Made by a program: the position numbers and the translations under genes. Below the pieces are notes generated by a model, which was not told the DNA's origin, searched no databases, and saw nothing but the letters and a program-made list of their open reading frames with translations. This document shows positions 17,107 through 25,191 of a DNA stretch of 64,000 nt, in pieces (positions within the stretch are counted from its first letter, which is position 1; each line of letters begins with the position of its first letter). The stretch spans positions 4,030,001 to 4,094,000 of the forward strand of contig NZ_CP018760.1 in the NCBI RefSeq assembly GCF_001913155.1, read 5' to 3'. This stretch comes from Maribacter hydrothermalis. GTDB lineage: Bacteria > Bacteroidota > Bacteroidia > Flavobacteriales > Flavobacteriaceae.

Positions 17107-18006
17107 ATGAACAATCCTAATTCTCGAAGAACATTTTTAAAACAGACTGGGGTACTTTCGGTAAGTTCTATGCTACCCTTATCCGTATTGCCTTTGGATT
17201 TTAATTATAAAATGGGATTACAATTATTCACTATCCGTGACGCTATGGCTAATGACCCAATACAAAGCATTAAATACGCACGTGAATTAGGATATGAAGA
17301 CGGAGAAATTTATGGTTATGATGGCGATAACGATACCTATTACGGTATTAAATCTAAAGAATTTAAAAAGCAAATAGATGATTTAGATTTTACGATTTCT
17401 AGCGGACATTATGATTTTTCGAGCCATTTTAATGAACCGATGGATAAGCTTAAACGTTATATAGATCAGTGCATTGAAGGTTCTCATACCTTAGACAGTA
17501 AATATATTACGTGGCCATGGTTAGCTCCAGAATATAGAACCATAGAGAATTTTAAAATCTTAACAGATAAATTAAATGTTATAGGTGAGCAAGTAACCAA
17601 TGCGGGATTACAGTTTGCCTACCACAATCACGATTTTGAATTTACGGATCATAATGGCGAACAGGGTTATGATATTATATTATCTGGTACAGATCCAAAT
17701 TTGGTGAAATTACAAATGGATATGTATTGGGTTGAACATTCATCAAATAAAAGTCCGGCTGAGTTAATTGCCGAAAATCCGGGGCGATATGTTATGTGGC
17801 ATATAAAAGATATGGACAAAGTAACGCGCGACTATTCTGAAATGGGTAATGGTTCTATAGATTACAAGAAAATGCTTTCTACAATTGATAAAGACGACCT
17901 GCGGTATTATTATATTGAACAAGGTGGTAATTATTCCGAGAATTCTATGCAGAGCATTAAAGATAGTGCCATATACTTCAAAAAACATCTTCAACGCTAC
18001 CTTTAA
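17107..18006 (+). CDS. Secreted sugar phosphate isomerase/epimerase-like TIM-barrel protein
   Basis: This 299-residue protein is of the xylose-isomerase-like TIM-barrel (AP endonuclease 2) family. The N-terminus NSRRTFLKQTGVL followed by a hydrophobic run is a Tat-type signal peptide (about residues 1-28). Barrel signatures include GLQLFTIRD near the start, the metal-binding segment HNHDFEF and the late HIKDM motif. Exported relatives act on keto-sugars or modified glycosides, but the substrate is not readable here. The aminotransferase gene starts only five bases after the stop, so the two are cotranscribed. The pairing of an exported isomerase with a cytoplasmic aminotransferase is unusual. 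Confidence 0.9.
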   Translation: MNNPNSRRTFLKQTGVLSVSSMLPLSVLPLDFNYKMGLQLFTIRDAMANDPIQSIKYARELGYEDGEIYGYDGDNDTYYGIKSKEFKKQIDDLDFTISSGHYDFSSHFNEPMDKLKRYIDQCIEGSHTLDSKYITWPWLAPEYRTIENFKILTDKLNVIGEQVTNAGLQFAYHNHDFEFTDHNGEQGYDIILSGTDPNLVKLQMDMYWVEHSSNKSPAELIAENPGRYVMWHIKDMDKVTRDYSEMGNGSIDYKKMLSTIDKDDLRYYYIEQGGNYSENSMQSIKDSAIYFKKHLQRYL

Positions 18007-18011
18007 AATTT

Positions 18012-18851
18012 ATGAATTATCCAGACAAAGTTTATATAAACGGACAAATAGTAAATCCTGAAGACGCTAAAGTTTCAGTGTTTGACAGAGGATTTATTTT
18101 TGGTGACGGACTCTATGAGGTTATGGTTCAGATAAACGGGAAATTCTTTTATGAAAAGAAGCATTTAGAACGGTTACAATCAGGATTAGATAAAATCAAT
18201 ATAGATTTTGATGCTGCTCTTCTTCCCAATGAAATTGCCCGTTTATTGAAAACAGCACAATTAACCGATAAAGACTGTATGCTTTATATACAGATTACTA
18301 GGGGAGTAGCACCACGCCAGCATTCATATCCGTCAGAAATAAAACCTACGGTAATGATGTACGCCGTACCAAAGGTTTTGCCCAAAATAAATATGGTTAA
18401 TGCACATGTCATTACCCGAAAAGATTTTAGATGGTCTAGATGTGATATTAAAATGACCTCACTTTTAGGGAATGTTATGCTGAACGAAGAAGCCATGCAG
18501 CATAATTGTTATGAGACCATATTACACAGAAACGGAGTGTTCACAGAAGCATCGCATTGTAATGTGTTTTTTGTGAAAAATGGGGTTGTATACACGCATA
18601 AGGCAGATGAGTATATTCTTAATGGTATTACTAGAATTGTAGTGATAGAGCTTTGTAACTCGCTAGGCATAGAAATTAGAGAAACTGCTATTTCATTAAG
18701 TGAAATTAATACTATTGACGAAGCTTTCTTAACGGGTACAAGCACCCAAATTGCTGCAATTCAACAAATAGACGATTATAAAATTTATACTGGAAATGAA
18801 AAAGGCCCTGTAACACAAAGATTACAAGAGGCCTTTTTAAAACTTAAATAA
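18012..18851 (+). CDS. Aminotransferase class IV (D-amino acid aminotransferase-like)
   Basis: This 279-residue PLP enzyme belongs to fold type IV, which includes D-amino acid aminotransferase, branched-chain aminotransferase and aminodeoxychorismate lyase. The PLP lysine is K147 (DIKMTSLLGNV) and the cofactor-contacting acid is E179 (VFTEAS). The opening VSVFDRGFIFGDGLYEV, the arginine-containing ITRGVAPR and the SLLGNV segment fit the D-amino acid aminotransferase subgroup best. It would interconvert D-alanine and D-glutamate for cell-wall supply. It follows the TIM-barrel gene by five bases and converges with the gene at 18855, whose stop is three bases away. Confidence 0.88.
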   Translation: MNYPDKVYINGQIVNPEDAKVSVFDRGFIFGDGLYEVMVQINGKFFYEKKHLERLQSGLDKINIDFDAALLPNEIARLLKTAQLTDKDCMLYIQITRGVAPRQHSYPSEIKPTVMMYAVPKVLPKINMVNAHVITRKDFRWSRCDIKMTSLLGNVMLNEEAMQHNCYETILHRNGVFTEASHCNVFFVKNGVVYTHKADEYILNGITRIVVIELCNSLGIEIRETAISLSEINTIDEAFLTGTSTQIAAIQQIDDYKIYTGNEKGPVTQRLQEAFLKLK

Positions 18852-18854
18852 GTT

Positions 18855-19697
18855 TTATTCTACTTTAAAATATGTAAAGAATTCATCTGCATCCTTAATT
18901 TCCATAAGATCTAAAATGTAGCATACCTCAGTTAAATCAGAAAAATCTAATCCGCCTTCAGCAATACTTTCATTTAAATATCTACCGTCTTTCCCGTTAT
19001 ATTCATTACCTAAACGAATAGCGGTATTCCATACTTTGGTTATATGCTTATCATTAATTTTAGACTCCCAATCTACTTTACCGTCAGATTTTAAGCCAGG
19101 AGTTCCATTGCCAACAGCATTACCATCATCAATTTTATGATAATCTGTAACCGTCTGTGTATACTTTAGTTTTGTAGGTTCAGTTACCGATTCGTTCCAA
19201 TCGCTATGTTGAACCACATGTATTTTCTCTTTAATATTGATAGAAGAATTAACTTCTGATAGTTTTTTAACCCAATCAGCTGTAAAATCGGATTGCCCGG
19301 CTTCTGCTACCCATACAGAACCACCATTATTAATGGTTTTCAATACTTTATTTACTACTTTGTCTACTGATTTTTCCCATTCCTTATCTGCATCTACCCA
19401 ATTATTTTTGAATGCTAATTTCATTAATTCATTTGGCGGCACATATAGGCCTTCTTGAATACCATATGTACCGGCACCTGCAAGATATTTCAAGTTCTTA
19501 TAATCTGGGTGATGTAGTAAGGTAACCAAACCTGCTGCCGTATGTAAATCGTCAATATCGGTTTTGCAATCTAACTGAACTAGTAATAAATCTTTAGAAA
19601 TATCGAATTTTGGTTTTTGGGCATTTACTCCAAAACTAAAGAGTAGAGCACATATTAAGCCTGATATTATTTTCTTTACGCTGAATTTTTTTTTCAT
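18855..19697 (-). CDS. Exported nucleoside hydrolase-like protein of unknown function
   Basis: This 280-residue protein has a signal peptide (cleavage near residue 26, after GVNAQ). The N-terminal segment QLDCKTDIDDLHTAAGL resembles the Asp-rich calcium site at the start of inosine/uridine-type nucleoside hydrolases and DUF1593 proteins (D..TD.DD..A). Later segments GAGTYGIQEG, WVAEAGQSDF and HVVQHSDWNES also suit a Rossmann-like hydrolase. I do not recognise the exact family. The substrate could be a nucleoside or another N- or O-glycoside. It is a single gene on this strand and ends tail-to-tail against the aminotransferase gene. Confidence 0.72.
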   Translation of the reverse strand: MKKKFSVKKIISGLICALLFSFGVNAQKPKFDISKDLLLVQLDCKTDIDDLHTAAGLVTLLHHPDYKNLKYLAGAGTYGIQEGLYVPPNELMKLAFKNNWVDADKEWEKSVDKVVNKVLKTINNGGSVWVAEAGQSDFTADWVKKLSEVNSSINIKEKIHVVQHSDWNESVTEPTKLKYTQTVTDYHKIDDGNAVGNGTPGLKSDGKVDWESKINDKHITKVWNTAIRLGNEYNGKDGRYLNESIAEGGLDFSDLTEVCYILDLMEIKDADEFFTYFKVE

Positions 19698-19875
19698 TTT
19701 AAAAAAATTGAGTTGATTGATTTGTTGTTTCTACTAAAGTATCAAATATTAAGTTGACCGCCATAGAAATCATATCGAACCAAAAATGAATTTTCATAAA
19801 TTTTCTTGTATATTTTATAAACACAAATGCTATCGAAATCTCGTATCTTTCTGGATCAAACAACAAAATCAAACA

Positions 19876-21186
19876 ATGAAAAAATCTATTCTTTCATTAT
19901 CAGTATTCCTTATATTGATGATACTAAATCCGCTTTTTGCGGTAGATCCCGAAATAAAAACAATTTCCAATTATGCAGATGACAACTACACTTTAATTTT
20001 GGAAGGATACGATTGGGGTCCAGCAGTAAAAAAGGTAGTGCTACAAACCGCAGAATTGACAACCGAAGCTAATGCTACAGATTATAAGATTGAAGTTGAA
20101 AGAAGTGCGGATGGAGTGGTAATGAAGCCAGAAGAAGCGAAAGGTTCGCGAGAAATACTATTCGCATACGTTTCTGATGCCAATGGAAACAGAGTTTCTG
20201 AAGGAAATCATATAACTTTAGTTTTATTAGTTCACCCCAATAATCCCTTAGATTCCCCCATAAAATATGTTTTTAAGGATGGCAGAGGAAGTAATCAATG
20301 GATTGATTATAAGATGACCATTACCCAAGTTTCAACAACTACAATTTGGAATAAAGAAGTCTCTCGTTTATATACAGATTTAGATAGGTTTAATTTAAAA
20401 GGAAAGCATTCAAACAATGGTATTACCCTAACATACGCATCTTTTGAACCTAAGACTACTGCAGTGAAATCTCCTTTAATTATATGGTTACATGGTGGTG
20501 GCGAAGGTGGTTCTGACCCAAGTATTGCTTTGGTTGCCAATAAAGCAACAAACTATGCATCGCCTGAAATTCAATCATTTTTTAATGGTGCATACGTTCT
20601 TGTACCACAAGCCCCAACATTTTGGATGCAAAATGCCAATGGAGATTACACAAGGGGTGATACTGATGATATTTATAACAAAGCCTTATTTAACCTAATT
20701 GACAATTTTGTAAAAGATAATCCGAAAGTAGATTCAGACAGGGTTTATATTGGGGGGTGTTCTAATGGAGGCTATATGAGTCTAAAACTAATACTTGAAC
20801 ACCCTAATTATTTTGCAGCAGGATATATCAGTGCTTTGGCTTATCAAAACCAATATATAACCGATGAACAAGTAAAACGAATTAACAATGTACCAATTTG
20901 GTTTGTACATTCTAGGGACGATACAACGACAATACCAGATGAAACTGTTGTACCGTTATATAATAGACTGATAAATGCTAAAGCACCTAATGTACATTTC
21001 TCCTATTATGACCATGTTATTGATTTAACCGGATTTTATGGTGGTGAAAATTATTATTTTCCAGGACACTGGTCTTGGATATACAGTCACGCTAATAATG
21101 CCAACTTTGATTTTGATAATAAACCAGTCTTATTAAATGGTGAAAATGTGACAATTATGAAGTGGCTAGCTGCTCAAAAAAAGTGA
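19876..21186 (+). CDS. Secreted alpha/beta-hydrolase esterase (PHB depolymerase/prolyl oligopeptidase-like)
   Basis: This 436-residue secreted protein begins MKKSILSLSVF, a clean signal peptide (about residues 1-20). A longer in-frame start at 19786 adds 30 residues without a signal and is not preferred. The first 190 residues form a beta-rich domain. The C-terminal alpha/beta-hydrolase holds the oxyanion region LIIWLHGGGEGG, the nucleophile elbow GCSNGG (Ser296), an acid in WFVHSRDD and a His in PGHWSW. These features match the esterase group near poly-hydroxybutyrate depolymerase and feruloyl or acetyl esterases. The likely job is extracellular or periplasmic ester or peptide hydrolysis. 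It has no operon partners. Confidence 0.85.
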   Translation: MKKSILSLSVFLILMILNPLFAVDPEIKTISNYADDNYTLILEGYDWGPAVKKVVLQTAELTTEANATDYKIEVERSADGVVMKPEEAKGSREILFAYVSDANGNRVSEGNHITLVLLVHPNNPLDSPIKYVFKDGRGSNQWIDYKMTITQVSTTTIWNKEVSRLYTDLDRFNLKGKHSNNGITLTYASFEPKTTAVKSPLIIWLHGGGEGGSDPSIALVANKATNYASPEIQSFFNGAYVLVPQAPTFWMQNANGDYTRGDTDDIYNKALFNLIDNFVKDNPKVDSDRVYIGGCSNGGYMSLKLILEHPNYFAAGYISALAYQNQYITDEQVKRINNVPIWFVHSRDDTTTIPDETVVPLYNRLINAKAPNVHFSYYDHVIDLTGFYGGENYYFPGHWSWIYSHANNANFDFDNKPVLLNGENVTIMKWLAAQKK

Positions 21187-21331
21187 GAATCACTCTTATA
21201 TAGTCTAAAACGGCAATAAATTCTTAAAGTATTCACAAAAAATGGATATTAAGACACTTTAAAAGCTGTTTGTCAACTATTGGCGCCATCTTTGCTTACT
21301 AAATAAGTATTATAAATTAAATTACATTACA

Positions 21332-21523
21332 ATGAGTAAAGGAACAGTAAAATTTTTCAACGACACAAAAGGTTTCGGTTTTATCACTGAAGAAGGTGTT
21401 GAAAAAGACCACTTTGTACACATTTCTGGATTAATCGACGAAATTCGTGAAGGCGATGAAGTTGAATTTGAACTAAAAGAAGGTAACAAAGGATTAAACG
21501 CAGTGAACGTAAGAGTTATCTAA
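21332..21523 (+). CDS. Cold shock domain protein (CspA family)
   Basis: This 63-residue cold shock domain protein is a single OB-fold that binds single-stranded RNA or DNA. Both RNA-binding motifs are visible: RNP1 KGFGFI and RNP2 FVHIS. The length and the start MSKGTVKFF are typical. In bacteria these proteins melt mRNA structure and stimulate translation or antitermination. A -7-like CATCTTTG lies at 21287-21294, giving a short leader of about 30 bases. A strong terminator follows. It lies just upstream of a J-domain and helicase operon, which also points to RNA metabolism. Confidence 0.95.
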   Translation: MSKGTVKFFNDTKGFGFITEEGVEKDHFVHISGLIDEIREGDEVEFELKEGNKGLNAVNVRVI

Positions 21524-21545
21524 GATATATACATTCAAGTTTAAG

Positions 21546-21576
21546 AAAAAGCTCTTCAGAAATGAAGGGCTTTTTT
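21546..21576 (+). terminator. Intrinsic terminator after the cold shock gene
   Basis: The stem AAAAAGC-t-CTTCA (21546-21558) pairs with TGAAG-g-GCTTTTT (21563-21575), with one T-G wobble, around a GAAA tetraloop, and a T-run follows. It is a classic rho-independent terminator. Confidence 0.93.
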
Positions 21577-21614
21577 ATTACTCATTTTCAAGCTTCTACG
21601 TCAAAATAAAGATG

Positions 21615-21622
21615 TAGTTTTG
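21615..21622 (+). promoter_or_regulatory. Bacteroidota -7 element of the J-domain/helicase operon
   Basis: TAGTTTTG is an exact match to TAnnTTTG and lies 22 bases before the ATG at 21644. It makes an upstream in-frame TTG start (21620), which overlaps the box, impossible as a translated start. Confidence 0.6.
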
Positions 21623-21643
21623 CACCCGCAAAAAAGTAGTATT

Positions 21644-22090
21644 ATGAAACGTATCAATGAATACAAAAAACTCTTCGGGGTTGAGAAAGAAATTGAATTA
21701 AAAGACCTTAAATCTACCTATAGAAATTTGGTAAAAGAATGGCACCCAGATAAGTTTCAAGAAGGAGATGAAAAACGAGAAGAAGCGGAAGTTCAAAGTC
21801 GTCGTATCATTGACGGATACCATTTTTTAGTAAGTATTGCCCCTGAAACTAAAGAAGCGAATAAAGAGGTATATAACGAGTCTATTAACTCTGGTGTTGC
21901 CGATTTTCAACATAATGGTTTAGTATTAGAAGTGACATTCGTTGATGGTGCTACTTATGAATATTTTGGAGTTACAAAACCTATTTTTCAAAAAATGGTC
22001 AATTCTAATAAGTTGAACAGATTTGCGAAAAGAAGTATATTCCCAAATTATCTGTATAGAAAATCGAAACGTGACCTTCAAGAGGCATAA
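21644..22090 (+). CDS. J-domain protein with KTSC domain
   Basis: This 148-residue protein joins an N-terminal J-domain (about residues 8-65, with the Hsp70-stimulating HPD tripeptide at 34-36) to a C-terminal KTSC domain (about 80-140, with TYEYFGVTK). KTSC domains occur in small proteins and are found fused to nucleic-acid enzymes, including lysyl-tRNA synthetase. The ATG at 21644 is preferred because an upstream frame would start inside the promoter. It is the first gene of a run with a DbpA-like helicase (31 bases downstream) and a zinc-ribbon SDR. The order suggests a chaperone-linked role in ribosome or RNA assembly; this is inference. Confidence 0.85.
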   Translation: MKRINEYKKLFGVEKEIELKDLKSTYRNLVKEWHPDKFQEGDEKREEAEVQSRRIIDGYHFLVSIAPETKEANKEVYNESINSGVADFQHNGLVLEVTFVDGATYEYFGVTKPIFQKMVNSNKLNRFAKRSIFPNYLYRKSKRDLQEA

Positions 22091-22121
22091 TCGAATATAA
22101 ATTAATAGTTTAAGAATACGC

Positions 22122-23423
22122 ATGAAAAATCAAGAAGAGATTTTATCGAAATTGAATATTGATGCGTTGAATCCAATGCAAGAGAGTGCATTAGACAGCA
22201 TCTCTTCATCAAACAATACAATTATATTATCTCCAACCGGTACTGGAAAAACATTAGCTTTTCTATTACCGGTTTTTGAATTTTTAGACCATAACAATCC
22301 TGAAGTTCAGGCTTTAATTTTAGTACCTTCTAGAGAATTGGCAATTCAAATAGAACAGGTGATCCGTAATATGGGTACTGGTTTTAAAGTGAATGCCATT
22401 TATGGAGGTAGGGCGATGTCTAAAGATAAGATAGAGCTAAAACATACTCCTGCAATTTTAATTGGCACTCCTGGTAGAATTCTTGACCATTTTATGGCAA
22501 ATCGTTTTACCAAAGAGCATATTAAAACATTGATTCTTGATGAATTTGATAAGTCTTTAGAAGTGGGTTTTGAAGAGGAGATGAGTGAAATTCTAGCAGA
22601 ATTACCAAATCTTACAAAACGAATTCTAACTTCGGCGACTGAAGGTTTTAAGATTCCGAAGTTTGTGGGGCTGGAAAACCCGAAGCGTGTCAATTTTCTT
22701 AAGAAAGATACCCCACCACAGCTTACAATTAGCACCGTTATTTCTGAAGACAAAGATAAGTTGAAAACACTTGTGCAATTATTGAAATATATTGGTGAAG
22801 AACCAGGTATTATCTTTTGTAATTTTAAGGATAGTATTGATAGCGTTAGTGACTATTTAAGTCAGCAACGTATTCGGCATGAGTGCTTTTCTGGCGGTAT
22901 GGAACAGAAAGACCGAGAGCGTGCTTTAATCAAATTTAGAAATGGTAGTAGTCGTATTTTGGTTGCTACAGATTTAGCTGCAAGGGGAATTGATATACCT
23001 GAATTAAAATTTATAATTCATTACGAATTACCGCATCGTATTGAAGAATTTACGCATCGTAATGGTAGAACTGCTCGTGTAAATGAAACGGGAACTGCCT
23101 ATGTTTTACAATGGGATAAAGAATCTTTACCTCCTTTTATAAAGAAGTCTAAACCTATAAACATTGGTAAAACTAATAGGTTAGGAGACCCTTTTTGGGA
23201 AACCTTATTTATTTCTGGCGGAAGAAAAGATAAAATATCTAAAGGTGATATTGCGGGACTTTTCTTTAAGCAAGGCGGATTAATAAAAGAACAATTAGGT
23301 GCTATTGAACTAAAGCAAGATTGCGCTTTTGTTGCTGTACCTAAAAGTAAATCAGTTAAACTTGTGAGTGAGTTAAACAATTCCCGATTAAAAAAGAAAA
23401 AAGTCCGTATTACCGTACTTTAA
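22122..23423 (+). CDS. DEAD-box RNA helicase, DbpA-like
   Basis: This 433-residue ATP-dependent RNA helicase has two RecA domains plus a C-terminal RNA-binding domain resembling that of DbpA (about 365-433). Motifs in order: I SPTGTGKT (37-44), Ia PSRELAIQ, Ib TPGRILDH, II DEFD (140-143, Phe replacing Ala), III TSAT (170-173), V ATDLAARGID and VI HRNGRTAR. DbpA acts on the 23S rRNA hairpin 92 during large-subunit assembly, and this protein may do the same. The DEFD form of motif II is unusual but keeps the catalytic Asp-Glu. It lies 31 bases after the J-domain gene and 37 bases before the SDR. Confidence 0.92.
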   Translation: MKNQEEILSKLNIDALNPMQESALDSISSSNNTIILSPTGTGKTLAFLLPVFEFLDHNNPEVQALILVPSRELAIQIEQVIRNMGTGFKVNAIYGGRAMSKDKIELKHTPAILIGTPGRILDHFMANRFTKEHIKTLILDEFDKSLEVGFEEEMSEILAELPNLTKRILTSATEGFKIPKFVGLENPKRVNFLKKDTPPQLTISTVISEDKDKLKTLVQLLKYIGEEPGIIFCNFKDSIDSVSDYLSQQRIRHECFSGGMEQKDRERALIKFRNGSSRILVATDLAARGIDIPELKFIIHYELPHRIEEFTHRNGRTARVNETGTAYVLQWDKESLPPFIKKSKPINIGKTNRLGDPFWETLFISGGRKDKISKGDIAGLFFKQGGLIKEQLGAIELKQDCAFVAVPKSKSVKLVSELNNSRLKKKKVRITVL

Positions 23424-23433
23424 TCATAGTTAG

Positions 23434-23441
23434 TATTTTTG
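23434..23441 (+). promoter_or_regulatory. Internal Bacteroidota -7 element before the zinc-ribbon SDR
   Basis: TATTTTTG matches TAnnTTTG exactly and lies 19 bases before the ATG at 23461. It suggests the SDR can also be transcribed separately from the helicase. Confidence 0.45.
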
Positions 23442-23460
23442 CCCTTTTTAAGGTAGTATC

Positions 23461-25011
23461 ATGAAGGATAAACAACAAGAGAATGAAACTGAAATCGATT
23501 TAAACGAGATTGAAAGTTGTATTGAAATTTTAAATCGTTTGGTGACCGATACCAACCAAATATTCGAAATTCCTGAAGATAGACGAATTGCCTTAATTAA
23601 AGTTGCAGGTCAATTATCCCGTCCAAACAAACAAGAATTTGCCAAGCGTGTTAAAGATGCCAAGCGCAACGAAAAAAGAAAGCAAGCGGTTCGTGATAAA
23701 CATGCACGTAAAGAAACAGGAATACGAAGTGCTCGTGAAGCACATGTTTTTGTTGCGCCTAAATTATTATCCGCTGCTGTATTAGAAAGCAAAGATTTAC
23801 CTGAACTTACTACGCCACGTAATTGTTACGTATGTAAGACAGAGTTTACACAGCTACACCACTTTTACGATACCATGTGTACCGATTGTGGTGATTTTAA
23901 TTATGCCAAAAGATTTCAGAATGCCAATGTAAAGGGACAAGTTGCGGTTGTTACTGGATCTCGTTTAAAAATTGGTTATCATATTACACTAATGTTACTT
24001 CGTGGCGGGGCAACGGTTATTGCAACCACACGTTTTCCTGTAGATTCAGCCCTCCGCTTTTCTAAGGAGGAAGATTTTATGGAGTGGGGACACCGATTAA
24101 AAATTCACGGACTAGATTTACGCCATATTCCTAGTGTTGAAATTTTCTGCAATTTTATAGAACAGCAATATGACAAACTTGATATTCTAATTAATAATGC
24201 TGCACAAACCGTTCGTAGACCAGCTGGTTTTTATCATCACCTAATGGAAAATGAAGAAAAAGAAATAGCTTCATTACCTAAGTTTGCACAAATGGTGCTT
24301 AGTGACCATGAAAATTGTCTAAATGAATTAAAAGCATTTAGTACTAAAGCTTCTCCAAACCAGAATATGCCAGTAACATGGCACGGTCCAGAGCCTGGAA
24401 TTGGTTTACGCGCCTCTGCGAAATTATCTCAAATACCTTATAGTTTTGATAATGCATTGGTTGCGCAAGAGGTTTTCCCAACAGGAGAGCTTGATGCAGA
24501 TTTGCAACAGGTAGATTTACGTAAAACGAACAGCTGGCGTTTAAAGTTAGGTGAAATAGAAACAACTGAAATGATTGAGGTTCAGTTAGTAAATTCTGTT
24601 GCTCCGTTCGTGCTTTGCAATCGTTTGGCTGAATTAATGAAGAAAGAAAACACAGGTCAAAAGCATATTATTAATGTAACTGCCATGGAAGGTAAATTCC
24701 ACCGTTTCTTTAAAGAATCTCGTCACCCACATACCAACATGGCAAAAGCTGCATTAAACATGTTGACACATACCGCTGCAGGAGAATTAGCGAAAGACGG
24801 AATTTTCATGAATGCCGTTGATACAGGATGGGTTACTGATGAAGATCCTGCTGAATTGGCCAAAAAGAAACAAGAAGTACATGATTTTCAACCACCTTTA
24901 GATATTGTTGATGGTGCGGCTAGGGTTATGGATCCATTATTTGATGGTATAAATACGGGAAAACATTGGTGTGGTAAATTTTTAAAGGATTATTTTCCAA
25001 TAGACTGGTAG
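23461..25011 (+). CDS. Large SDR-family oxidoreductase with N-terminal zinc ribbon
   Basis: This 516-residue protein is about twice normal SDR length. Residues 1-110 are charged and helical. A four-cysteine zinc-ribbon motif follows (C122, C125, C140, C143). The Rossmann SDR part begins near 158, with nucleotide-binding TGSRLKIG (165-172), NNAAQT, and a region around 425-429 where the catalytic Tyr-x-x-x-Lys reads T425-N-M-A-K429. The missing tyrosine suggests altered chemistry or a non-catalytic NAD(P)-binding role. No signal peptide is present. It follows the DbpA-like helicase by 37 bases, so a link to RNA or ribosome work is possible. The family is real in Bacteroidota, but I know of no assigned function. 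Confidence 0.85.
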   Translation: MKDKQQENETEIDLNEIESCIEILNRLVTDTNQIFEIPEDRRIALIKVAGQLSRPNKQEFAKRVKDAKRNEKRKQAVRDKHARKETGIRSAREAHVFVAPKLLSAAVLESKDLPELTTPRNCYVCKTEFTQLHHFYDTMCTDCGDFNYAKRFQNANVKGQVAVVTGSRLKIGYHITLMLLRGGATVIATTRFPVDSALRFSKEEDFMEWGHRLKIHGLDLRHIPSVEIFCNFIEQQYDKLDILINNAAQTVRRPAGFYHHLMENEEKEIASLPKFAQMVLSDHENCLNELKAFSTKASPNQNMPVTWHGPEPGIGLRASAKLSQIPYSFDNALVAQEVFPTGELDADLQQVDLRKTNSWRLKLGEIETTEMIEVQLVNSVAPFVLCNRLAELMKKENTGQKHIINVTAMEGKFHRFFKESRHPHTNMAKAALNMLTHTAAGELAKDGIFMNAVDTGWVTDEDPAELAKKKQEVHDFQPPLDIVDGAARVMDPLFDGINTGKHWCGKFLKDYFPIDW

Positions 25012-25191
25012 GTGTAAATATTTTATCCTTGCTAAAACTGTTTTTTTAATAAATTAACCATAAACGGGAAAATTTAAAAGTTTATAGTTTTAGTAAATAA
25101 ATAATATTACTGTAAAAACGGCATTAACTTTATGCTATCATTGTGGGTTTAATTAACTTTAGGTTCTGACTAAACTTAATTCAACCTTAAC

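Noticed and set aside
19786..19875. Longer start of the esterase gene
   Set aside because: The extra 30 residues carry no signal features, while ATG 19876 begins a clean signal peptide.
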